Source of the DNA: Aquificota bacterium
GTDB taxonomy: Bacteria; Aquificota; Aquificia; Aquificales; Hydrogenothermaceae
Length of the DNA: 5,983 nucleotides
Direction: 5' to 3'
NCBI GenBank assembly: GCA_013153235.1
Contig: JAADEU010000100.1
Coordinates: 1-5,983, forward strand
Shown one piece after another: positions 1-5,320 of this stretch. The number at the start of each line of letters is the position of its first letter. The first letter of the stretch is position 1. The notes beneath the pieces are model-generated. The model saw only the letters and a list, made by a program, of their open reading frames with translations. It ran no database searches and was not told where the DNA came from. Made by a program: the position numbers and the translations under genes.

Positions 1-715
1 CCCAGCTAAGGTTTATGCTGTTGTAGTAATCCTTTACAGATTCAAGTATGTTAGGGTAGGCTTTCAGGTAAACATTTGCCTTTTTTGCCTTTATTTTTGA
101 AGCATGCTTTTTGTTAAATGTCCACACACCAAAAAGGTTGTTTGCCTGTACAAAAAACCTTGAGCTGCCCCATCCACTTTCTATTGCGGCCTGTGCCAGA
201 ACTATGCTGACAGGATTTATGTTCAGCTTTGTTAAAAGCTCATTCAGACTGTCTGATTTGTATTTTTCAAGGAGCTTGCTGATAAGCTCCTCTTCCTGTG
301 GAAGCAGTTCCTGATTATTCTCAAGTTTCTTTTTTACGTATTTCACAAACTCCCTGTACTGCTTCAGCTCAAAATTAACAATCAGAATTGAGGGAAGTAC
401 CATATCGATGAACTTCCTCTTTTTCAGGGCTACAGGAAGTGAGTCAAGGGATATGACCTTTGTGTAAACAACAGGTATAACCGCAGAGCAGTTAATCGGT
501 ACTATGTCTGTCGGTCTGTTGATTTCCTTATAGATTATATTTACCTTTTTGAATACAAATCCAGGCTTTTCTTTTATTATTTTTGTGGTCTTTACGTCAT
601 AAATAGCCTTTATCAGAACAACGGCAAAAAACAGGGTAAATAGAAATATAACGGTCTTTTCCCCGAAAGTAAGCCTTCTCAAAAAGATTCTAAATTTTAT
701 ATAATTTGTTTTCAT
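1..715 (-). CDS. Bax-like membrane-anchored glucosaminidase (GH73-type peptidoglycan hydrolase), 3' end cut by window edge
   Basis: The minus strand is open from an ATG at 715 to the left edge, giving 238 complete codons with no stop; the C-terminus is outside the window. Residues 1-20 are basic, residues about 21-38 form one hydrophobic helix, and the remainder looks extracytoplasmic, so it is probably an inner-membrane-anchored periplasmic enzyme. Residues 101-130 resemble the helix preceding the catalytic domain in Bax proteins (MVLPSILIVN). Residues 173-200 carry the glucosaminidase core: LAQAAIESGWGSSRF with presumed catalytic Glu179, then NNLFGVW. The family is expected to cleave the N-acetylglucosaminyl bond in glycan strands; activity here is inferred from the motif. 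The start is not certain: a GGAG at 718-721 lies only 2 nt from the ATG, and an in-frame GTG sits immediately before it. It diverges from murC, a wall-precursor gene. It could be another GH73 subfamily, but the fold assignment seems secure. Confidence 0.85.
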   Translation of the reverse strand, partial: MKTNYIKFRIFLRRLTFGEKTVIFLFTLFFAVVLIKAIYDVKTTKIIKEKPGFVFKKVNIIYKEINRPTDIVPINCSAVIPVVYTKVISLDSLPVALKKRKFIDMVLPSILIVNFELKQYREFVKYVKKKLENNQELLPQEEELISKLLEKYKSDSLNELLTKLNINPVSIVLAQAAIESGWGSSRFFVQANNLFGVWTFNKKHASKIKAKKANVYLKAYPNILESVKDYYNSINLSW

Positions 716-746
716 CACTCCACGCTACTAAAAAAAGTCTAAAAAC

Positions 747-774
747 ATTATAAAATTATATGAATACTTTTCAG
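747..774 (-). promoter_or_regulatory. Probable sigma70-type promoter for the bax-like gene
   Basis: Read on the minus strand, there is a consensus -10 TATAAT at 752-747 and a partial -35 CTGAAA (4 of 6) at 774-769, separated by 16 bp. This predicts a start near 740 and a leader of about 25 nt. A second minus-strand TATAAT at 760-755 lacks a matching -35. The sequence is AT-rich, so chance matches are possible. Confidence 0.45.
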
Positions 775-791
775 TGATAAATTTCATATTC

Positions 792-804
792 GGAGATTTG
801 AATG
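792..804 (+). promoter_or_regulatory. Ribosome binding site and start of murC
   Basis: GGAG at 792-795 lies 6 nt before the ATG at 802. This, and the family-typical N-terminus ending in the GIGGSGM dinucleotide-fold loop soon after the start, fixes the start codon. I could not find a convincing plus-strand -35/-10 pair in 716-791, only weak AT-rich -10 candidates such as TATGAA at 759-764, so the murC promoter is unresolved. Confidence 0.7.
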
Positions 805-2178
805 TTTAGAGGAAAGGTCAGACATATCCATTTTATTGGCATAGGCGGCTCTGGAATGAACGGTATAGCCCAGGTTCTCCTTAATCAGGGTTTTACAGTT
901 TCAGGTTCAGACCTGAAGGAAAGCCAAACGGTAATTAACCTCAGGGAGATGGGAGCCAGGGTATTTATAGGACATGACCCTAAAAATGTGGAAGGGGCTG
1001 ATGTTGTTGTCTATTCTTCAGCTGTAAAGGATGACAATCCGGAGCTTGTAAGGGCAAGACAGCTGGGTATCCCTACCATTCCACGGGGAGAGATGCTTGC
1101 AGAGCTGATGAGATTCAAATACGGAATTGCCATTGGAGGCAGCCACGGTAAAACAACAACCACATCAATGATTGGATTTATCCTGGGGAAGACGGGATAC
1201 GACCCTACGGTGGTAATAGGGGGTAAACTTGAGGCGTATGGGAGTAACGCCAAACTTGGTTCAGGGGATTTTATTGTGACAGAATCGGATGAAAGTGATG
1301 GCTCCTTTTTGAAACTTACCCCTACAATAGTGTCCATAAACAACATCGACCAGGAGCATCTGGGCTTTTATAAAAATCTGGACGATATAAAGGATGCTTT
1401 CGTTGAGTTTGCAAATAAGGTACCTTTCTACGGGGCTGTAGCGGTAAACATAGATGACCCTAACGTTCAGGATATCCTCCCGAGAATAGAAAAAAAGGTG
1501 ATAAAATTTGGAACCTCGGAAGACGCAGATATAAGGGCACACGATATAAGACTGGAAGACGGCAGGTACAGATTTAAGGTAAATGATTTCGGTGAGATAC
1601 ATCTATCTATCCCTGGACTGCATAACGTGTATAACGCACTGTCTGCAATCAGTATAGCCTACGAACTGGGCGTTCCTTTTTGTGTTATAAAAGAGACCCT
1701 TGAAAACTTCAAAAATGCAAACAGAAGATTTGAGATAAAATACTCAGGGGACATAACAATCATAGACGATTATGCCCACCATCCAACAGAAATAAGGGCT
1801 ACACTTAAGGCTACCAGGGAGGTATATCCAGGCAGGAGAATTGTGGCTGTTTTTCAGCCCCACAGGTATTCAAGGGTTTTTTCCCTGTATGAAGAATTTG
1901 CCAAATCATTTGATATACCTGACATAACGGTAATCACCGAAATTTACCCTGCAGGTGAAAAACCCATTGATAGCGTAAGCGGTCAGAAATTATCCGAGGA
2001 TATAAGAAAAAATACAGGAAAAACCGTCTATTACACACCGGACCTCCAGAAAACCGCAAACCTACTGAAAAATATTCTGAAAAAGGACGATGTCGTCCTG
2101 ATAATGGGGGCTGGCAGTATAACAAAACTGTCAGATATGCTGAAAGAACTGATAGAGAATAAGAGGGAGCAGAGATGA
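802..2178 (+). CDS. murC: UDP-N-acetylmuramate--L-alanine ligase (MurC)
   Basis: This cytoplasmic Mur ligase adds L-alanine to UDP-MurNAc using ATP, the first amino-acid step of peptidoglycan precursor synthesis. The 458-residue length is normal for MurC. Domain 1 (about 1-105) has the UDP-substrate Rossmann loop GIGGSGMNGIA at 13-23. The central ATPase domain has the P-loop GSHGKTTT at 113-120, ESDESDGSF at 161-169, NIDQEHLGFY at 181-190 and GLHNVYNALSA at 272-282. The C-terminal domain has DDYAHHPTEI at 322-331, FQPHRYSR at 351-358 and GAGSI at 436-440; the AHHP and FQPHRYSR motifs separate MurC from MurD, MurE and MurF. One oddity is Gly188 where Mur ligases usually have Asp in the HLD element. 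The gene lies outside any visible division/wall cluster (no murG, murB or ftsQ adjacent) and is first in a three-gene run. Its TGA overlaps the next start as ATGA at 2175-2178. Confidence 0.98.
   Translation: MFRGKVRHIHFIGIGGSGMNGIAQVLLNQGFTVSGSDLKESQTVINLREMGARVFIGHDPKNVEGADVVVYSSAVKDDNPELVRARQLGIPTIPRGEMLAELMRFKYGIAIGGSHGKTTTTSMIGFILGKTGYDPTVVIGGKLEAYGSNAKLGSGDFIVTESDESDGSFLKLTPTIVSINNIDQEHLGFYKNLDDIKDAFVEFANKVPFYGAVAVNIDDPNVQDILPRIEKKVIKFGTSEDADIRAHDIRLEDGRYRFKVNDFGEIHLSIPGLHNVYNALSAISIAYELGVPFCVIKETLENFKNANRRFEIKYSGDITIIDDYAHHPTEIRATLKATREVYPGRRIVAVFQPHRYSRVFSLYEEFAKSFDIPDITVITEIYPAGEKPIDSVSGQKLSEDIRKNTGKTVYYTPDLQKTANLLKNILKKDDVVLIMGAGSITKLSDMLKELIENKREQR
2163..2178 (+). promoter_or_regulatory. 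Translational coupling site murC/pncB
   Basis: The stop of murC (TGA 2176-2178) overlaps the ATG of pncB (2175-2177) as ATGA. A purine-rich GAGGGAG ribosome binding site at 2163-2169 sits inside the last murC codons, 5 nt before the ATG. This supports the ATG at 2175 over the internal Met11 and suggests termination-reinitiation coupling. Confidence 0.8.
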
Positions 2179-3527
2179 ATTTTGGCTTTGTAACCAAGGA
2201 TAATATGTCCCTTCTTACAGACCTTTATGAGCTTACAATGGCACAGGTCTATTTTAAGAAGGGTATGAATAAAAATGCCATATTTGATTTTTATATCCGT
2301 CCTGCAAAAAACAGGTCATATTTTATAAATGCAGGACTGGAACAGCTTGTTTATTATCTATTGAATATCAGATTTACCGAAGGTCACATCCAGTATCTCA
2401 GGTCAACAGGGCTGTTTGAGGAGGATTTTCTGTCGTACCTGAAGAATTTCAGATTTACAGGAAATCTATACGCCGTTGAAGAAGGGGAGGTTATATTTCC
2501 AAACGAACCTGTTGTACAGGTGGAAGCCCCTATTATTGAAGCCCAGATAATAGAGACATTTGTAATAAACACCCTCCAGCATCCTATACTCGTTGCCACA
2601 AAGGCTATGAGGGCTTACTCTGTGGCAAGGGGCACTGTTCTTGTTGATTTTGGTCTGAGAAGAGCCCACGGAACAGATGCAGGTATGAAAGCTGCAAGGG
2701 CATCTTACATCGGTGGATTTGCCGGAACATCCAACGTCCTTGCAGGGAAGGAGTACGGTATTCCAGTATTTGGAACAATGGCCCACTCATTTATACTCGC
2801 CTACAGGGACGAGGTTGAGGCATTTAAGGACTTTACATCGGTTTATCCAGAAAATTCTGTTCTCCTTGTTGACACATACGATACTATACAGGGGGTTTAC
2901 AACGCGGTAAAAGCCATACGGGAGCTTGGACTGAAGCATTTTAAAGGTATCAGGATTGACAGCGGGGATATCCTGACCCTATCAAAAAAGGCAAGGGAGA
3001 TTTTAGACAGGGAAGGATTTAATGACGCCATAATAATAGTAAGTGGTGGTATAAACGAGTACAAAATAAAACAGCTCCTTGATGCAGGGGCACCTGTTGA
3101 CGGATGGGGTGTCGGTACTGAGCTTGTGGTATCGGCTGACCTTCCTTATCTGGACTGTGCGTACAAGCTTGTTGAGTATGACGGCAGACCGGTGATGAAA
3201 TTCAGTACAAAAAAGAAAACACTTCCGTATAAAAAACAGATTTATAGGATAGAAAAGAACGGCATATTGGAAAAGGACATCATCACCGTGTATAACGAGG
3301 AAGTTAAAGGGGGAATTCCACTGCTGAAGCAGGTAATAAAAAACGGTGAGCTTGTTACAGAACTTCCTTCCCTTGGACAAATCAGACAGAAAGCGATAAA
3401 CAGCTTCCAGAAACTTCCAGATGAGCTAAAGAGCATAGAAAAAACTATTCAATTTCTGCCTGAGGTTTCTCCAGAGATAGTCAGGACCATGGAAGAACTT
3501 GAAAGACAGTACAGGGGTGGAAGATGA
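2175..3527 (+). CDS. pncB: Nicotinate phosphoribosyltransferase (Preiss-Handler NAD salvage)
   Basis: The enzyme joins nicotinate to PRPP, with ATP hydrolysis, to make nicotinate mononucleotide for NAD synthesis; it acts in the cytoplasm. The 450-residue protein shows the family landmarks in order: TDLYELTM at 15-22; YFINAGLEQ at 49-57; the LRRAHGTDAGMKAARASYIG region at 161-180; GTMAHSF at 200-206, whose His204 corresponds by position to the autophosphorylated histidine of the family; IRIDSGD at 259-265 for phosphoribosyl binding; SGGINE at 290-295; and DGWGVGTEL at 309-317. Residues about 340-450 form the C-terminal part typical of the longer bacterial forms. The internal Met11 precedes the LLTDLYELT core and is an alternative start, but the overlapping ATG with its own ribosome binding site is preferred. 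It overlaps murC by 4 nt upstream and znuA by 4 nt downstream. No other NAD-pathway gene is nearby, so the grouping looks like a mixed housekeeping operon. Confidence 0.96.
   Translation: MNFGFVTKDNMSLLTDLYELTMAQVYFKKGMNKNAIFDFYIRPAKNRSYFINAGLEQLVYYLLNIRFTEGHIQYLRSTGLFEEDFLSYLKNFRFTGNLYAVEEGEVIFPNEPVVQVEAPIIEAQIIETFVINTLQHPILVATKAMRAYSVARGTVLVDFGLRRAHGTDAGMKAARASYIGGFAGTSNVLAGKEYGIPVFGTMAHSFILAYRDEVEAFKDFTSVYPENSVLLVDTYDTIQGVYNAVKAIRELGLKHFKGIRIDSGDILTLSKKAREILDREGFNDAIIIVSGGINEYKIKQLLDAGAPVDGWGVGTELVVSADLPYLDCAYKLVEYDGRPVMKFSTKKKTLPYKKQIYRIEKNGILEKDIITVYNEEVKGGIPLLKQVIKNGELVTELPSLGQIRQKAINSFQKLPDELKSIEKTIQFLPEVSPEIVRTMEELERQYRGGR
3513..3527 (+). promoter_or_regulatory. Translational coupling site pncB/znuA-like gene
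   Basis: The pncB stop TGA (3525-3527) overlaps the znuA-like ATG (3524-3526) as ATGA. AGGGG at 3513-3517 lies 6 nt before the start. The hydrophobic signal peptide begins at this ATG, confirming it. This repeats the arrangement at the murC/pncB junction. Confidence 0.8.
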
Positions 3528-4372
3528 GGGTTCTTTTAATATTATTGTTCCTGATAGCAGGACTGTCCTACGGACAGGTAAACGTGTATACAACAGTAAA
3601 ACCCATTGCAGATATCGTGTCTGCAATAACAGGCAGCAAGGTGGAGTACCTTATCCCCCCTGGGGTATCCCCCCATATATACGAACTGAAGGCATCAGAC
3701 CTTAAAAAGGCGTACAGAAGTGACCTTTTTATATATATCGGGACCGGGGAACCCAGACTCACAGGTTTGATTGAGTCCCTGCCCCCGGAGAGGAGAATCA
3801 GGATAATCGATATCAGAGGGCTGAAACTCCTTGGTGAGGAGGAGGAACACCACCATGACCACGAACACCACGTCCATCCAGCCCTCTGGCTTGACCCGGA
3901 TAATGCCGTCGTTATCGCCAGATACATAGAAAACAGACTGGAAAAAATTGACCCTGAAAACGCAAACACCTACAGGGATAATCTGAGAACATTTGTCCGG
4001 AAAACTGAAAATATAAAAAATTACGGTCTGAAAAAGTTTTCCGGTCTGAAAAACAAAAAATTTATCTCCTACCACTACGCCTGGCCTTACTTTACCCGGG
4101 CTTTCGGCCTTGAGTATGCCGGGGTTGTAGAAATGGGACACGGCAGGGAACCTACACCGAGACATCTGCTACACCTGATTAAACTGATAAAAAGGGAAAA
4201 CATCAGGGCTGTGTTTGCGGCAGTCCAGTTTTATAACAGCAAATACGGTGAGCTTCTGAAAAGGGAAGCAGGGGTAGAAATAATATTTTTAGACCCGTTT
4301 GGTATTAAAATGGACTACATCCAGATGATGAAATACAACATAGACAGGGTTTACTCAGGACTTTCTCAGTAG
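3524..4372 (+). CDS. znuA: ZnuA-like periplasmic zinc-binding protein (cluster A-I ABC substrate-binding protein)
   Basis: This would be the periplasmic receptor that delivers Zn(II), or possibly Mn(II), to an ABC importer. Its 282 residues are a little short for the family. Residues 1-17 form a Sec signal peptide (hydrophobic 3-13, likely cut near Tyr16-Gly17-Gln18). It has no lipobox cysteine, so it should be soluble in a diderm periplasm. Expected metal ligands are visible: His51 in PGVSPHIYE, His118 in HPALWLDP, His184 in SYHYAWPYF and Asp257 in FLDPFG. An acidic/His-rich loop at 105-118 (EEEEHHHDHEHHVH) is a hallmark of zinc-specific rather than manganese-specific members. It is third in the murC-pncB run, coupled by ATGA. 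No znuB/znuC-type genes follow; instead a convergent metal exporter overlaps its 3' end. A partner permease must be encoded elsewhere, or the protein may act as a zinc chaperone. Family membership is firm; metal identity is inferred. Confidence 0.9.
   Translation: MRVLLILLFLIAGLSYGQVNVYTTVKPIADIVSAITGSKVEYLIPPGVSPHIYELKASDLKKAYRSDLFIYIGTGEPRLTGLIESLPPERRIRIIDIRGLKLLGEEEEHHHDHEHHVHPALWLDPDNAVVIARYIENRLEKIDPENANTYRDNLRTFVRKTENIKNYGLKKFSGLKNKKFISYHYAWPYFTRAFGLEYAGVVEMGHGREPTPRHLLHLIKLIKRENIRAVFAAVQFYNSKYGELLKREAGVEIIFLDPFGIKMDYIQMMKYNIDRVYSGLSQ
4366..4372. other. Tail-to-tail overlap of the znuA-like and CDF exporter genes
   Basis: The TAG of the znuA-like gene occupies 4370-4372 on the plus strand. 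The TGA of the exporter occupies 4368-4366 on the minus strand. The two coding regions therefore share 7 bp, with no intergenic DNA for a conventional terminator between them. Each transcript must end inside the opposite gene, or be stopped by another mechanism. Confidence 0.95.
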
Positions 4373-5250
4373 CTGTAATCACATTCAAATCCCCTGATTT
4401 CAGGTTGAATGGTAATATGGTTTATTCCTTTTTTTGAGAGTTCCTGTTTCAGCTCTTTCAGTATTCTGTCAAATTCACCTATATCAGTTTTATCCCTGAA
4501 AACAATATGGGCGGACAGGTAAATATCCTTTGAGGAAAGGGCCCAGACATGTATGTCGTGTACATCCTTTATCTCAGGGTGAGAAAGTATTATCCTTTTA
4601 ATCTCATCAATATCAATTCCCTGTGGTACCGACTCCATCAAAATCATGTAGCTCTTTTTCAGAACAGGCATAGTCTCCCTGAATATGTACAGGCTGAATA
4701 AAATTGATATAACCGGGTCAACCCAGTGGATACCGTAGAAATATATCACCAGACCTCCTGCCACAACACCCAGGGATATTCCGGCATCACTGAGGAGGTG
4801 GAGGTATGCGGCTCTAATATTCAGGTCTTCATGGTTGTGGTCATGGTCATGATGGTGGTGAAACCCCAGAAGCCATGCTGAGAATGCATTTATCACAAAT
4901 GCTATTCCGCCCATTACGATAACGTATATGCTATCAACCTCTACAGGCTTAAACAGCCTTTCAATACTGGAAATAATAATCAGGAAAACAGCCCCCATTA
5001 AGAAGGCAGAATTCACAAAACCTGCCATTACCTCAGACCGGAGGTACCCGAATGTCATCCTTTCGTTGGGTTTCTTTGTCATAAAAACGGCGGCTATATA
5101 CGCAATAATCAGGGATACAACATCCTGAAAGTTATGGACTGCGTCGGTGATAAGGGCCATGGAGTGGGCATAAAGCCCGAATATTATCTGAAGGACAACA
5201 ATTACCATATTCAAAAAAATGGCAACGGCAAGTTTCAGCCTGTTATCCAA
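4366..5250 (-). CDS. Cation diffusion facilitator (CDF) family metal exporter, probably zinc (ZitB/CzcD-like)
   Basis: CDF proteins are inner-membrane antiporters that export Zn(II) and related divalent cations in exchange for protons. The 294-residue protein has six predicted membrane segments at about 8-27, 34-56, 77-97, 108-129, 149-171 and 177-195. TM2 carries DAVHNFQD with His39 and Asp43. TM5 carries HLLSD with His151 and Asp155. The HxxxD/HxxxD pair is the zinc-type transport site. A His-rich loop lies between TM4 and TM5 at 131-140 (HHHHDHDHNH). The cytoplasmic metal-sensing domain spans about 205-290, with HDIHVW (His231, His234), His248, HITIQPE (His278) and Cys290. The start is TTG at 5250, supported by a near-perfect ribosome binding site AAGGGGGTG at 5263-5255, 6 nt away. 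It diverges from the rluD-like gene and converges with the znuA-like gene. Substrate specificity (zinc versus cobalt or cadmium) is inferred. Confidence 0.95.
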   Translation of the reverse strand: MDNRLKLAVAIFLNMVIVVLQIIFGLYAHSMALITDAVHNFQDVVSLIIAYIAAVFMTKKPNERMTFGYLRSEVMAGFVNSAFLMGAVFLIIISSIERLFKPVEVDSIYVIVMGGIAFVINAFSAWLLGFHHHHDHDHNHEDLNIRAAYLHLLSDAGISLGVVAGGLVIYFYGIHWVDPVISILFSLYIFRETMPVLKKSYMILMESVPQGIDIDEIKRIILSHPEIKDVHDIHVWALSSKDIYLSAHIVFRDKTDIGEFDRILKELKQELSKKGINHITIQPEIRGFECDYSY

Positions 5251-5263
5251 TAAACACCCCCTT
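5250..5263 (-). promoter_or_regulatory. Strong Shine-Dalgarno with TTG start for the CDF exporter
   Basis: Minus-strand AAGGGGGTG (5263-5255) can pair along its length with the 16S tail, with one G:U pair, and has a 6-nt spacer to the TTG at 5250-5248. No ATG is positioned as well, so this site decides the start. A weak start codon with a strong site is a usual compensation. Confidence 0.75.
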
Positions 5264-5289
5264 GATAAACCTCAGGTGATTATTATAAT
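5262..5289 (+). promoter_or_regulatory. Sigma70-type promoter for the rluD-like gene
   Basis: TTGATA (-35, 5 of 6 consensus) at 5262-5267 and a perfect TATAAT (-10) at 5284-5289 are separated by 16 bp. This predicts transcription start near 5296 and a leader of about 25 nt before the ATG at 5321. It is the best promoter in the window. Its -35 overlaps the exporter's ribosome binding site on the other strand. Confidence 0.7.
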
Positions 5290-5313
5290 GTGTTGAAACT
5301 ACTGTTTTAGCAA
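5282..5313 (-). promoter_or_regulatory. Possible CDF exporter promoter sharing the palindromic -10
   Basis: The 8-bp ATTATAAT at 5282-5289 is self-complementary, so the minus strand also reads TATAAT at 5287-5282. The nearest TTG-type -35 is TTGCTA at 5313-5308 with a long 20-bp spacer; a 17-bp-spaced alternative, CTAAAA at 5310-5305, is weak. The exporter lies directly downstream, so a promoter is expected here, but its exact elements are uncertain. Confidence 0.35.
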
Positions 5314-5320
5314 GGAAATG

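Noticed and set aside
111..314. Short plus-strand open frame opposite the bax-like gene.
   Set aside because: It is the antisense shadow of a continuous, motif-bearing minus-strand gene and has no recognisable domain.
746..762. AT-rich near-palindrome in the bax/murC gap, considered as a regulator operator.
   Set aside because: It consists largely of overlapping TATAAT-like -10 elements in AT-rich DNA, so a separate operator cannot be supported.
1011..1602. Minus-strand open frames of 111 and 113 codons within murC.
   Set aside because: MurC is intact over its whole length, and these frames show no ribosome binding site or domain that I recognise.
3841..3890. CAC/CAT-rich stretch in the znuA-like gene, and a matching one at 4831-4860 in the exporter, considered as DNA repeats.
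   Set aside because: Both are explained by the His-rich metal-binding loops of the two proteins and do not form a true tandem array.
3568..4165. Long minus-strand open frames (133 and 156 codons) opposite the znuA-like gene.
   Set aside because: They are antisense to a protein with a signal peptide and all family ligands. Their Ser/Trp/Phe-rich composition is typical of shadow translation of His/Lys-rich genes.
4383..4435. Possible znuA terminator: inverted repeat ATTCAA...TTGAAT (4383-4388 / 4405-4410) enclosing CCTG/CAGG, with a run of seven T at 4429-4435.
   Set aside because: The stem is interrupted by a 4-nt bulge and the T run starts about 18 nt after the hairpin, so it does not fit an intrinsic terminator. 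It also lies within exporter coding sequence and may be chance.
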